A stretch of DNA of 64,000 nt from Ectobius pallidus (lineage: Eukaryota > Arthropoda > Insecta > Blattodea > Ectobiidae), in NCBI GenBank assembly GCA_964059195.1, contig CAXKWD010000006.1:9602530-9666529 (forward strand), read 5' to 3'. The notes beneath the pieces were generated by a model that saw nothing but the letters and a program-made list of their open reading frames with translations, was not told the origin of the DNA and searched no databases. Of this stretch, positions 54,201 to 55,290 are shown one piece after another. The stretch's first letter is position 1. Every line of letters begins with the position of its first letter. Position numbers and translations under genes: made by a program.

Positions 54201-55290
54201 TGGAATGATCATGTGTTATGGTTCTGCTAACATTCACAGGCATGGTACAAGCAAAAATGTAACAGTCTGCACACAAAACCTACTCCTGTCCCGACTCTAT
54301 TCTTCCTAAAACACGATGTTTTCAAAGAAGTGTATCTCCGAATCTATAACAGACAGGAAGCTAAAAATTCAGATCTTTGTTTCTCATGCATATGGGAACC
54401 ATACTACAAATTTTCATCAAAATCTGAGACCGGAGGGTTACATTTCACTTTTTTTCTGGATGAATTGAGGTGGAATGACCCTACTGACTAACAACTGCCG
54501 ACTGCACATTGTGGATAGAGCTTTAAGCTCTATCCACAATGTGCAGTTAGTAGTTGGTAGTCGAAGTATAACGTATGGAGAGTAATGGACACCATTCACA
54601 AGGTGCAGTTGCAGTCAGCAGTCTGAAAATTCATCTTTCACTAATGACTGCAAGTTACATATTACAAGATAGAAAATGATTTACTAGTGAAAATAAATTA
54701 GCATACCGGTACTACGAAAAAGCAAGATGCGTTTATTACATATATTATGCAATGTAAATAGATTCCTCCACATTTTTTGTAGCCTACTGTAAAATGAGTC
54801 CCTAACCTGAATGTCGAATACAAATTGTGGGCAGCTCGGCAGCTGCTCCAAAGCAGCCGACTGCATCTGCCAACTGATGACTGCACATTGTGGATAGAGC
54901 TTTAGAGTCTTCGTTCTTATGTAAGATGCTTATAGGCTACAGAATAGAATAAAGGAAAATACAACAAATTCAGTATTTTTAAAACAAAAACATCACAGGC
55001 AGCAGAGTGACCAACCGTCCCCAATTCCGCAATTACTTAGTGTTTTTGGTTTGTAATTATGATTCTCTACCCCAAATCAGTGGCAATCTATGGTACAAAG
55101 AAGCATCAACGTCAACGTCCTTATCAAATGGTTTCCATACTTTTCTAAGTTGTAGAATAGGCCTACTGTAACGGGCTGTGAGATACGTGAAGAACTAATA
55201 TTTTTACTTACCTTTACAAACAGATGAAATAAATATGAGGCATAAAATTGAAAAGAGCGTCTCACTTAATGACAAGAATGAAGTTTTCAT
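1..55290 (-). CDS. Tsf1: Transferrin gene, 12 exons visible, 3' end outside window
   Basis: Secreted iron-binding transferrin of the insect transferrin-1 type, a haemolymph protein that carries ferric iron and takes part in iron sequestration during immunity and vitellogenesis (family knowledge). The spliced exons at 55212-55290, 43645-43790, 42686-42818, 41302-41444, 38019-38136, 30275-30454, 29260-29423, 26828-27007, 19478-19642, 13104-13192, 8545-8711 and 1358-1624 total 1,831 nt, about 610 codons. All introns start GT and end AG and the phases match throughout. The order is signal peptide, N-lobe (residues ~27-320), linker, then C-lobe from ~415. Full-length insect transferrins are about 630-730 residues, so roughly 100 C-terminal residues, with the C-lobe His ligand, lie left of base 1. 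I saw no stop or frameshift. The gene looks intact although nearly every intron is filled with transposons. Confidence 0.95.
275..498 (-). mobile_element. hAT MITE fragment (CAGGGG family)
   Basis: The reverse complement shares long stretches ('ataaaatgcataaaatgac', 'tgccctaaaaatataaaa') with the left part of the hAT MITE at 8835-9564, and it ends in GGCCCCTG, the same terminus. No target duplication was found, so it is probably a truncated copy. Confidence 0.55.
580..1319. mobile_element. Harbinger-like MITE, TAA target duplication
   Basis: Terminal inverted repeats of about 40 bp start AGCTGTGTCTCCATTGATA on the left and AGCTGCGTCTCTATTGATA from the right, with TAA on both sides (577-579, 1320-1322). 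A second, interrupted copy lies at 32055-37910. A 3-bp TWA duplication is the PIF/Harbinger signature. No transposase is encoded. Confidence 0.7.
1358..1624 (-). CDS. Tsf1: Transferrin exon 12 (C-lobe anion loop and second Tyr)
   Basis: Residues ~522-610. [18 protein letters not shown] is the anion loop, with the Thr kept and the Arg replaced by Met. FTKSCVPGA and [12 protein letters not shown] are disulfide elements. DYFGYTG keeps the ligand Tyr. The acceptor is atgcag. The donor, gtgatt, is weak for this gene, and a MITE lies 36 bp beyond it. Phase 1 on both sides. The next exon is left of the window. Confidence 0.95.
1676..2253. mobile_element. Tigger-like MITE
   Basis: The inverted termini CAGTGGTACCTCGAGATACG and CAGTGATACCTCGAGATACA are typical of Tigger/pogo elements. 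TA lies on the left, with TC in place of TA on the right. Internal 'gagatacgag' motifs recur. A second copy sits at 39690-41274. Confidence 0.75.
2544..3152. mobile_element. hAT-like MITE (TAGACCTGGGATTTTA family)
   Basis: The termini TAGACCTGGGATTTTAGGC and its inverse end the 609-bp element. The flanking octamers gttactga and gttattca differ at two bases. A longer copy with a perfect 8-bp duplication lies at 19682-22921. 'aaataggc' motifs repeat throughout. Confidence 0.75.
3180..3430 (+). pseudogene. Mariner/Tc1-type transposase fragment
   Basis: Plus-strand reading gives [18 protein letters not shown] followed by LRSYFKD, the catalytic-Asp block (SPDLxxCDFFLW) of mariner-like transposases, preceded by [13 protein letters not shown]. 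There are no flanking termini, so it is a decayed fragment. Confidence 0.6.
3434..4324 (-). repeat. Unclassified element with ACCGGTACCGGT tandem units
   Basis: Inverted AAGTGCCAGTATG boxes lie near both ends (about 3470 and 4311). Between them is a degenerate tRNA-type promoter (3637-3720) and then three tandem units anchored by 'catgaaaatccgataaagc' (about 3900, 4060, 4206), each with a GGTACCGGTCAACCGAT-like box. The outer end is a GTCC/GACA-rich run. Other copies: 35536-36705, 61885-62095, 62318-62860 and 63160-64000. Confidence 0.7.
4330..4930. other. Intron sequence without recognised feature
   Basis: AT-rich, with short A and G runs (about 4726-4742). I see no coding similarity, terminal repeats or RNA gene. 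Confidence 0.4.
5015..6999 (-). pseudogene. R1/I-type LINE fragment: RT, RNase H, zinc knuckle
   Basis: 5'-truncated non-LTR retrotransposon ORF2. From its start the minus strand reads [15 protein letters not shown], then RT motif A ([15 protein letters not shown]), motif B ([19 protein letters not shown]) and the catalytic YADDALLL. A frameshift near 5,960 leads into an RNase H block ([11 protein letters not shown]). Stops follow (after SPACSVFQA, and in [10 protein letters not shown]), and then a C-terminal Cys/His knuckle, CKCQ-x8-H-x4-C. RNase H plus a 3' knuckle points to the R1/I/LOA group. The frameshift and stops make it inactive. Confidence 0.85.
7117..7765. mobile_element. MITE with CAGAGATGCCAAC ends and 6-bp duplication
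   Basis: Inverted ends CAGAGATGCCAACC / CAGAGATGCCAACT are flanked by direct CACATC repeats (7111-7116, 7766-7771). The interior has a minus-strand BED-finger-like segment ([17 protein letters not shown], about 7140-7210) and a small palindrome at 7437-7505. Confidence 0.7.
7803..8516. mobile_element. TA-target MITE with CCGTATTTATCCGAATATAA ends
   Basis: Termini CCGTATTTATCCGAATATAA and CCGTATTTATCTGAATATAA (inverted), with TA on both sides. 'aagccgc' motifs lie next to each end. Related termini occur at 29610-30097 and 51636-52247. No coding content. It ends 26 bp beyond the donor of transferrin exon 11. Confidence 0.75.
8545..8711 (-). CDS. Tsf1: Transferrin exon 11 (C-lobe Asp and Tyr ligands)
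   Basis: Residues ~466-521. [16 protein letters not shown] carries the C-lobe Asp ligand and [11 protein letters not shown] the first Tyr. Both are retained, unlike many insect transferrins whose C-lobe is degenerate. The acceptor is atttcag, the donor gtatgt, phase 2 in and 1 out. A MITE ends 26 bp past the donor. Confidence 0.94.
8835..9564. mobile_element. hAT MITE, CAGGG ends, 8-bp duplication
   Basis: The ends read CAGGGCCCAAACTCTAATGA and CAGGGGCTGGATTCTGATGA (inverted). The flanking octamers CTTATAAC (8827-8834) and CTTATGAC (9565-9572) differ by one base. The interior is rich in 'ggtcattttt' units. Confidence 0.75.
10021..10124 (+). CDS. THAP domain, first exon
   Basis: The ATG at 10,021 opens [19 protein letters not shown], then [15 protein letters not shown], the first half of a THAP C2CH zinc finger (two Cys, then the FFxFPKDPER block). 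The exon ends at a gtaaga donor in phase 2. It runs opposite to transferrin within intron 10. It could be a transposase N-terminus or a small domesticated gene. Confidence 0.65.
10981..11110 (+). CDS. THAP domain, second exon (frameshifted at its end)
   Basis: After a tgatttcag acceptor the frame continues [14 protein letters not shown], then [17 protein letters not shown], supplying the Cys-x-x-His and the closing FxxSQFMN of the THAP fold. The usual terminal AVPT motif appears only in the next frame ([11 protein letters not shown], about 11,115-11,147), so one indel near 11,105 has broken it. Confidence 0.6.
12044..12644. mobile_element. MITE with CAGAGTGTCCAAC ends and 6-bp duplication
   Basis: The ends CAGAGTGTCCAAC and CAGTGTGTCCAAC (inverted) are flanked directly by CATTCC (12038-12043, 12645-12650). 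The insides of both ends repeat 'aaaggac'. It is nested in the THAP-containing element and resembles the element at 7117-7765 in terminus and duplication length. Confidence 0.65.
12650..12872. repeat. Near-perfect palindrome
   Basis: Arms of about 75-85 bp (each containing 'gagcctgaag', 'cagattgtaacaacctttta' and 'aatttaaaatgtatg') are inverted around a centre near 12,765. It would extrude as a long hairpin. It adjoins the right terminal region of the THAP-containing element. Confidence 0.8.
13104..13192 (-). CDS. Tsf1: Transferrin exon 10 (C-lobe)
   Basis: A short exon, residues ~437-465 ([19 protein letters not shown] then NCMQAIRNG). It matches the C-lobe strand before the Asp ligand. The acceptor is tttacag, the donor gtaagt, phase 0 in and 2 out. 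It was placed from reading phase and family pattern. Confidence 0.9.
13193..14200. other. Intron 9, 3' part, largely unassigned
   Basis: AT-rich intron sequence. The only structured item is a hexanucleotide array (aattgt)n at about 13447-13475. No coding or terminal-repeat signal was seen. Confidence 0.5.
14341..15459 (-). CDS. LINE ORF1 protein with 2A-like motif
   Basis: A 372-residue uninterrupted frame of the L1-ORF1 architecture. The N-terminal ~70 residues include a hydrophobic run ([13 protein letters not shown]) leading directly into GGIEANPGP, a 2A-like ribosome-skipping motif. A coiled coil follows (residues ~80-130, [19 protein letters not shown]), then an RRM-like block ([28 protein letters not shown]) and a basic C-terminal domain ([17 protein letters not shown]). 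ORF1 proteins bind LINE RNA. No ORF2 follows on the left, so this is a truncated element. It lies in transferrin intron 9 in the same orientation as the gene. Confidence 0.85.
   Translation of the reverse strand: MGIDFATYRARIGLHGRFKPELSFKSEQTIGSAANTWFFGVIIAILLLIGGIEANPGPSNKKSGNSAESESAASVAELLAKLDEKINKKFDEVNFKLDAVRDWYISMMEDYNELRKEVAALKEVKRTTQKLDEESRRKNIIIFGTKESNHERRVDTCDFVLSLFAKELHVELSDLHFKNVFRLGKGKNRPILVRFNSMITKDKVMNRARLLKGSGVRIAQDFSREIRAKRKELLPYMKQARKEGRFATLVKDKLRIDQNLVDTDYCKKNIVLNSETHGQGLAPKRQTSRDINSQKLITGNAACSAKQETGSQSREIISQHIPEWTAPGMQSSSHLQSQHPASAVTNARDQSRGISPTRGETTDRKARDASQH
15876..16157 (-). pseudogene. Possible Tigger transposase C-terminus
   Basis: A 93-residue frame ending [19 protein letters not shown], similar in style to the acidic then S-x-ALExxL tail of Tigger/pogo transposases, and placed inside the pogo-like element. 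No DDE motif is visible, so this is tentative. Confidence 0.35.
16558..17575. mobile_element. hAT MITE with CTCTAAAG duplication
   Basis: Ends CAGGTATGGGCAAC and CATATATGGGCAAC (inverted), with a perfect 8-bp duplication CTCTAAAG (16550-16557, 17576-17583). 'gcgggcc' motifs near both ends are typical of a widespread hAT MITE type. Interrupted by a mariner-type MITE at 16669-17165. Confidence 0.85.
16669..17165. mobile_element. Mariner-type MITE with transposase tail
   Basis: Ends CAGTGAGTCTCAGGCAAAT and CAGTGAGTCTCAGACAGAT (inverted), TA on both sides. The minus strand (about 16845-16985) encodes [18 protein letters not shown], then [17 protein letters not shown] and a stop, the C-terminus of a mariner/IS630-like transposase. 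Confidence 0.85.
17684..18049 (-). pseudogene. 5'-truncated LINE 3' end, 13-bp target duplication
   Basis: ATCAACCAATAGT flanks both sides (17671-17683, 18050-18062). The minus strand reads [45 protein letters not shown] and ends in a (GAT)n tail (17684-17705). The GSExW, RGRP and microsatellite tail fit RTE/BovB-type 'endonuclease-reverse transcriptase' LINEs. Only the last ~100 codons inserted. Confidence 0.85.
18648..18927 (+). pseudogene. Mariner-like transposase C-terminus with 3' terminal repeat
   Basis: The plus strand reads [19 protein letters not shown], then [17 protein letters not shown] and a stop. The segment ends in a terminus whose inverse reads CTGAGTCCCACATAAGAGTT, the same family as 27408 and 51144. 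The left half is missing next to the pogo-like element. Confidence 0.7.
18930..19470. other. Intron 9, 5' part, unassigned
   Basis: AT-rich sequence next to the donor of exon 9. A purine-rich run (about 19270-19300) is the only notable composition, and no element ends were found. Confidence 0.4.
19478..19642 (-). CDS. Tsf1: Transferrin exon 9 (inter-lobe, start of C-lobe)
   Basis: Residues ~382-436. [19 protein letters not shown] closes the N-lobe, and [14 protein letters not shown] opens the C-lobe in the same pattern as the start of the N-lobe. The acceptor is cttctag, the donor gtaagt, phase 0 on both sides. A 3.2-kb hAT-like element begins 40 bp upstream of the acceptor, inside the likely branch-point zone. 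Confidence 0.93.
19998..21265 (+). repeat. Two tandem copies of a 'gcggcttcgcccgcg' dispersed repeat
   Basis: Units at about 19998-20627 and 20628-21265 each start 'gcatgtgcccgcg', share 'agattcgagttccttggccc' and 'tttcagatctctgcgttcag', and end in a GACAGACAGACA tract. Unit 2 has an (ATA)n run at about 20851-20872. The inverse copy is at 35157-37375. The class is unknown. Confidence 0.75.
21282..21901. mobile_element. 620-bp MITE copy A (CAGTAAAACCCCC)
   Basis: Inverted ends CAGTAAAACCCCCTTTTTAC, TA on both sides. Subterminal 'gtgtaaatggcagg' motifs recur at both ends. It appears identical to the copy at 24770-25389 across the whole length I compared. The open frames inside carry no recognisable domain. 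Confidence 0.9.
21960..22460. repeat. Fragment related to the interior of the 4-kb hAT element
   Basis: The reverse complement matches the segment at about 52500-53040 ('cgttgaaaagctcttgatga', 'cctcagcctgtaggc'), so part of a related hAT element is embedded here inside the element at 19682-22921. Confidence 0.55.
23195..23440 (+). repeat. Head fragment of the 'gcggcttcgcccgcg' repeat
   Basis: Starts 'gtgcctgcggcttcgcccac' and shares 'aaattaagag' and the 'attagaaagcgccacctgg' block with the copies at 19998 and 35157. Confidence 0.6.
24770..25389. mobile_element. 620-bp MITE copy B (CAGTAAAACCCCC)
   Basis: Same ends and TA target as copy A, here inserted in the tRNA-containing repeat at 'caaag TA cctac', which is uninterrupted in the units at 28.3 and 28.6 kb. 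Near identity to copy A points to recent movement. Confidence 0.9.
25500..25570 (+). repeat. tRNA-like sequence (degenerate)
   Basis: Acceptor GTCATGG pairs with TTATGAC. D-arm GCTCAATGGTAGAGC, anticodon arm TCGGC-GCGTTAA-GCCGA and T-loop TTCAAAT are present. Position 33 is C instead of U and the T-stem has a mismatch, so it is more likely the promoter-bearing part of a mobile repeat than a working tRNA gene. Confidence 0.6.
26050..26250 (+). repeat. Possible head of a 'gcggcttcgcccgcg'-type repeat
   Basis: Starts 'ttgcccgcggctttgcctgg' followed by AT-rich sequence. It is related to the other copies only over the head. Confidence 0.4.
26263..26553 (-). mobile_element. tRNA-derived SINE
   Basis: Minus strand starts 'gtagcatagtggttgaggc' (A-box) and has 'gcgggttcgattcccgatg' (B-box) 40 bp later, followed by a GC-rich body of about 230 bp. 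No poly-A tail or duplication was confirmed. Confidence 0.65.
26828..27007 (-). CDS. Tsf1: Transferrin exon 8 (end of N-lobe)
   Basis: Residues ~322-381. It begins [11 protein letters not shown] and ends FHHNLLFQ, equivalent to the LLFxD segment of vertebrate transferrins. The middle part ([14 protein letters not shown]) is a low-complexity insertion with two Asn-x-Ser sequons (NRS, NDS) that could be glycosylated. Acceptor gtttcag, donor gtaatt, phase 0 on both sides. Confidence 0.92.
27408..27850. mobile_element. Snap-back mariner-type MITE
   Basis: It starts CAGTGAGTCCCACGCAAGAG after TA. The minus strand has the transposase tail ([19 protein letters not shown], about 27600-27670). Immediately to the right the plus strand has the preceding catalytic block and linker ([17 protein letters not shown], then PHTLEELKD). 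The two parts of one protein are thus inverted relative to each other. The copy at 51144-51597 has the same arrangement. The right end was not found. Confidence 0.65.
27850..28010 (-). pseudogene. Possible piggyBac transposase N-terminus
   Basis: The minus strand reads [20 protein letters not shown], then stops interrupt an acidic stretch. MxSKRxLxDEE followed by an acidic region is how many piggyBac transposases start. No TTAA-flanked ends or catalytic residues are visible, so this is weak. Confidence 0.25.
28087..29006 (-). mobile_element. Tandem array of tRNA-containing units with inverted last unit
   Basis: A perfect 12-bp duplication TTATATTTCCTT (28075-28086, 29007-29018) encloses 920 bp. 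Two full antisense units (period about 296 bp) start AAGTGGAGGGAAA at 28087 and 28383. A third, starting near 28,677, is cut off at about 28,895 and followed by an inverted partial unit ending CTTGTA. Each unit carries the same tRNA-like cloverleaf (antisense at about 28166-28236, 28464-28534 and 28760-28830, sense at 28912-28978). Confidence 0.85.
29260..29423 (-). CDS. Tsf1: Transferrin exon 7 (N-lobe His ligand)
   Basis: Residues ~267-321. [15 protein letters not shown] and VPTHTVVTT match the vertebrate ELLCxDxTRxPVDEY and VPSHTVVAR segments. The His of PTHTVV is the fourth N-lobe iron ligand and is present. The acceptor is cttgcag, the donor gtatgt, phase 1 in and 0 out. Confidence 0.94.
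29610..30097. mobile_element. TA-target MITE with CCGTATTGGCCCATATATAA ends
   Basis: Ends CCGTATTGGCCCATATATAA and CCGTATTAGCCCAAATATAA (inverted) with TA on both sides. 'agatgat' follows each end. Same terminal style as 7803-8516 and 51636-52247. No coding content. Confidence 0.8.
30275..30454 (-). CDS. Tsf1: Transferrin exon 6 (N-lobe second Tyr-ligand region)
   Basis: Residues ~207-266. It contains the disulfide-rich [13 protein letters not shown], then [15 protein letters not shown] and [12 protein letters not shown]. The motif that reads GY[ST]GAF in most transferrins, with Tyr as the iron ligand, reads GFEGAF here (codon TTT at about 30,375), and the nearest Tyr is two residues earlier. 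The acceptor is attttcag, the donor gtaagt, phase 1 on both sides. Confidence 0.94.
30526..30908. mobile_element. hAT-like MITE, TAGGGATGG ends
   Basis: Ends TAGGGATGGATTCACGATAC and TAGGGATGGGTCGATACC (inverted), with a perfect 8-bp duplication ATTTTAAG (30518-30525, 30909-30916). 'cgatac' motifs are repeated inside both ends. Confidence 0.85.
31040..31170 (-). repeat. SINE-like tRNA promoter remnant, partly duplicated
   Basis: The minus strand carries 'aggttcaaatcccat' (B-box-like) twice, 45 bp apart, and an A-box-like 'gtggccaagatagtaatgtc'. It is the same tRNA-derived head as at 3637-3720, 36530-36605 and 63480-63560. Confidence 0.55.
31236..31660 (+). pseudogene. Mariner transposase remnant
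   Basis: Plus-strand reading gives [17 protein letters not shown] (catalytic Asp block), [29 protein letters not shown], then after a deletion [18 protein letters not shown] (second catalytic region, LLxDNARPH in active copies) and, in another frame, [14 protein letters not shown] with a stop at about 31,591. The third catalytic block is missing, so it is dead. Confidence 0.85.
32169..34505 (+). CDS. RTE/BovB-like LINE ORF (endonuclease tail plus reverse transcriptase)
   Basis: The ATG frame 32206-34491 gives 761 uninterrupted codons, and the same frame extends upstream to [12 protein letters not shown]. The start ([31 protein letters not shown]) is the end of an APE-type endonuclease. RT follows with [26 protein letters not shown], motif A ([13 protein letters not shown]), motif B ([19 protein letters not shown]) and the catalytic [11 protein letters not shown]. 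The C-terminus has [20 protein letters not shown] and GRPRNSF. The 3' end is a GATGATGATGAGG tail. The endonuclease front is missing (5' truncation). The long open frame suggests a young insertion. It lies inside the Harbinger-like element, opposite to transferrin. Confidence 0.9.
34510..35046. other. Unassigned interior of the Harbinger-like element
   Basis: Follows the LINE tail. There is no coding signal and no match to other parts of the window. It could be interior sequence lost from the short copy. Confidence 0.35.
35157..37375 (-). repeat. 'gcggcttcgcccgcg' repeat, inverse copy, split
   Basis: Its minus strand matches the repeat at 19998-21265. The head 'gcttcgcacgcgataattat' is at about 37350 and the far end at about 35157. 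ATAAAT lies at both edges (35151-35156 and about 37376-37383) and may be the target duplication. The middle is split by the AAGTGCCAGTATG element at 35536-36705, and part of the body is tripled (three 'tggtcaaac' blocks at 36740, 36843, 37159). Confidence 0.7.
35536..36705 (+). repeat. AAGTGCCAGTATG element with ACCGGTACCGGT tandem units, full copy
   Basis: The inverted boxes AAGTGCCAGTATG lie at 35541 and about 36660. Five units are anchored by 'ggattttcatgaaact'-like sequence at about 35640, 35799, 35944, 36102 and 36247, with spacings of 159, 145, 158 and 145. A tRNA-type promoter (A-box 'gtggctgagatggtaac', B-box 'ggctcaaatccc') lies at 36530-36605. It sits inside an (ATT)n tract of the surrounding repeat. 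Confidence 0.75.
38019..38136 (-). CDS. Tsf1: Transferrin exon 5 (N-lobe)
   Basis: Residues ~168-206 ([17 protein letters not shown], then the helix [14 protein letters not shown]). It corresponds to the segment between the anion loop and the second ligand Tyr, with the conserved FxxSCxPG-like element read as FGPSCAV. The acceptor is tatttcag, the donor gtaagt, phase 0 in and 1 out. Confidence 0.92.
38137..38955. other. Intron 4, 3' part, unassigned
   Basis: An open frame on the plus strand (38224-38616) lacks domain similarity or codon structure I can support. No element ends are visible. Confidence 0.35.
38959..39635. mobile_element. Snap-back mariner MITE
   Basis: Ends CGAGGTGCATCCATAAAGTA and CAAGGCGCATCCATAAAGTA (inverted), with TA on both sides. 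The plus strand has the third catalytic block ([20 protein letters not shown]) and the tail [17 protein letters not shown]. About 39080-39240 is an inverted duplicate of the tail coding region (39390-39520), so the element folds back on itself. Confidence 0.8.
39973..40977 (-). mobile_element. hAT element nested in the Tigger-like MITE
   Basis: Ends TAAAGCACGGATTTTCATGC and TAGAGCCCGGATTTCCATGC (inverted). The octamers TTTATCAC and GTTATCAC flank it (one mismatch), and comparison with the uninterrupted copy at 1676-2253 shows the exact insertion point. 'catgcac' motifs are dense near both ends. Deletion derivative, 1,005 bp. Confidence 0.85.
40107..40383 (-). pseudogene. hAT transposase C-terminal (dimerisation) remnant
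   Basis: The minus strand reads [20 protein letters not shown], then after a frameshift [17 protein letters not shown] and a stop. ERSFSxxK...L and the closing LEKLV are the hAT dimerisation motif, also known from CGGBP1-like proteins. No catalytic part is left. Confidence 0.75.
41302..41444 (-). CDS. Tsf1: Transferrin exon 4 (N-lobe Tyr ligand, anion loop)
   Basis: Residues ~120-167. [11 protein letters not shown] holds the first ligand Tyr. [15 protein letters not shown] corresponds to the carbonate-binding loop, which reads CHTGLGR-AGW in vertebrates. Here the Thr and Arg anion contacts are Ala and Thr, so carbonate must be held differently in this lobe. The acceptor is ttttttcag and the donor gtaagg. 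A LINE fragment lies about 55 bp upstream of the acceptor. Confidence 0.94.
41500..42094 (+). pseudogene. 5'-truncated LINE 3' end with (GAT)n tail
   Basis: The plus strand reads [20 protein letters not shown], then [18 protein letters not shown], then in another frame [27 protein letters not shown] and [19 protein letters not shown], ending in GATGATGATGATGATG at about 42075-42092. Same LINE type as 17684-18049. It starts about 55 bp from the acceptor of transferrin exon 4. Confidence 0.8.
42204..42265 (+). repeat. Poly-A tract
   Basis: About 60 bases of A with one C. The short C-rich sequence to its left has no recognisable retroelement body, so its origin is unclear. The length may be imprecise in an assembly. 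Confidence 0.7.
42686..42818 (-). CDS. Tsf1: Transferrin exon 3 (N-lobe Asp ligand)
   Basis: Residues ~76-119. The segment [17 protein letters not shown] aligns with the vertebrate DAG motif, whose Asp is the first iron ligand, followed by the LIPIMQEIY helix. The acceptor is ttttgcag and the donor gtaaga, phase 0 in and phase 1 out. Confidence 0.94.
42933..43090 (+). mobile_element. hAT MITE left-end fragment
   Basis: Starts CAGGGGTGGCCACAACAAGG followed by 'gtggctcttgagcc', a known hAT MITE terminus style. The right end is missing, cut by the SINE that follows. Confidence 0.5.
43096..43406 (-). mobile_element. tRNA-derived SINE, copy 1
   Basis: Minus-strand head 'gtagtcttgaggttagtgtc' (A-box) and 'aagttcgatcctcggtacc' (B-box), then a body containing 'tcaaattgaggagctac' and 'cttcagggatgtagc', shared with the plus-strand copy at 46756. 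Confidence 0.75.
43645..43790 (-). CDS. Tsf1: Transferrin exon 2 (start of N-lobe)
   Basis: It encodes residues ~27-75, including [14 protein letters not shown], the Trp-Cys-x-x-Ser segment that opens each transferrin lobe, and the partner cysteine in ILECK. The acceptor is attacag and the donor gtaagc. Phase 1 in joins exon 1 across an 11.4-kb intron, and it leaves in phase 0. Confidence 0.93.
44155..44430 (-). pseudogene. Truncated mariner-like element
   Basis: It starts CAGTGTGTTTCAAAAATAG after TA. The minus strand (about 44320-44420) reads STPSRSI, then [20 protein letters not shown] and a stop, the C-terminal tail of a mariner-like transposase. The other half is missing, and a tRNA composite is inserted next to it. 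Confidence 0.65.
44460..44936. mobile_element. Inverted tRNA-containing composite, 12-bp duplication
   Basis: ATCACTGAATCA flanks it perfectly (44448-44459, 44937-44948). A 60-bp inverted pair of arms (44461-44521 and 44613-44675) encloses an antisense tRNA-like sequence (44538-44610), and a sense tRNA-like copy (44840-44912) ends the element. The spacer 44676-44839 also recurs at 53246-53392. Confidence 0.85.
44840..44912 (+). repeat. tRNA-like sequence with anticodon GAA and C33
   Basis: Acceptor TCCGGCT against TGTCGGA (last pair mismatched), D-arm GCTCAGTTGGTAGAGC, anticodon arm TTGGC-GCGAATA-GCCAA and T-arm CTGGG-TTCGAGT-CCCAG. The cloverleaf is nearly perfect but position 33 is C, not the usual U, and the copies are in mobile repeats. 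A working tRNA gene is not supported. Confidence 0.6.
45600..46410 (+). pseudogene. Penelope-like element fragment with GIY-YIG endonuclease
   Basis: The plus strand reads [14 protein letters not shown], stop, then [69 protein letters not shown]. GVYxIPC-CGKVYIG is the GIY-YIG nuclease core of Penelope retroelements, preceded by the end of RT. Beyond 46,038 the frame breaks, but [12 protein letters not shown] and [10 protein letters not shown] continue the homology. Truncated and inactive. Confidence 0.85.
46756..47080 (+). mobile_element. tRNA-derived SINE, copy 2
   Basis: Head 'ggcatggtcttgtggttagc' (A-box) and 'cgggttcgattcccggcac' (B-box), then a body of about 240 bp ending in a T-rich tail (ttattttattttttttatt). 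About 300 bp shared with the inverse copy at 43096-43406. Confidence 0.75.
47081..47608. other. Intron 1 stretch without recognised element
   Basis: Several scattered 'gtcccacccgta' motifs recur here (about 47190, 47206, 47402, 47583), but I found no ends or coding similarity. Confidence 0.35.
47609..48295. mobile_element. MITE with GGGCTGTGTTCACCA ends
   Basis: Inverted ends GGGCTGTGTTCACCA and GGGCTGTGTTTACCA. No clear target duplication was read. Its right end abuts the next MITE. Confidence 0.6.
50495..51115. repeat. Tandem array of hAT subterminal units
   Basis: Four units start 'ttttatccacttgaaaaa' at about 50497, 50673, 50814 and 50990. The periods are about 176, 141 and 176 bp, the shorter unit lacking the 'gagtgcaaatgcagagctac' block. 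Two more units lie at 49195-49530. Each repeats the transposon's own terminal region. Confidence 0.8.
51144..51597. mobile_element. Snap-back mariner-type MITE
   Basis: Ends CAGTGAATCTCATGCAAGAG and CAGTGAGTCCCACGCAAGAG (inverted), TA on both sides. The minus strand has [14 protein letters not shown] (about 51220-51265) and the plus strand to its right has [19 protein letters not shown] and [17 protein letters not shown] with a stop. Same inverted layout as 27408-27850. Confidence 0.85.
51636..52247. mobile_element. TA-target MITE with CCGTATTTACTCCAATATAA ends
   Basis: Ends CCGTATTTACTCCAATATAA and CCTTATTTACTTGAATATAA (inverted), with TA on both sides. 'tgcgca' motifs follow the ends. Nested in the 4-kb hAT. 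Confidence 0.8.
52245..52440 (-). pseudogene. hAT transposase C-terminus
   Basis: The minus strand reads [46 protein letters not shown]. [31 protein letters not shown] is the hAT dimerisation domain. It fits the element's orientation, but the rest of the transposase is gone. Confidence 0.85.
54527..54900. mobile_element. MITE with GCTCTATCCACAATG ends, intact copy
   Basis: Inverted ends GCTCTATCCACAATGTGCAG. It adjoins the split copy, separated only by TTTAA. The flanks are T/A-rich and the duplication could not be fixed. Confidence 0.75.
55212..55290 (-). CDS. Tsf1: Transferrin exon 1 (start codon and signal peptide)
   Basis: The ATG at 55,290 opens 26 codons beginning MKTSFLSL, with a hydrophobic core [13 protein letters not shown] and a likely cleavage near VCKG, a typical secretory signal. 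The exon ends in phase 1 at a consensus gtaagt donor. This Met is chosen because it directly precedes the hydrophobic segment. No TATA box or initiator could be assigned, so the transcription start and 5' UTR are unresolved. Confidence 0.88.

Larger units (their letters stand above)
48692..54481. mobile_element. Long-inverted-repeat transposon, TACT duplication
   Basis: Arms of about 380 bp (48692-49068 and 54105-54481) start GGGTCATTCCACCTCAATTC and are near-perfect inverses. TACT flanks both ends. No transposase is present. The interior is a truncated SINE composite carrying a 4-kb hAT, plus about 700 bp without similarity (53393-54100). Confidence 0.85.
48300..54521. mobile_element. MITE with GCTCTATCCACAATG ends, split by 5.8 kb
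   Basis: The left end GCTCTATCCACAATGCGCAG and the inverted right end match a compact second copy at 54527-54900. The unfilled length is about 420 bp. All sequence from 48692 to 54481 is a later insertion. Confidence 0.75.
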
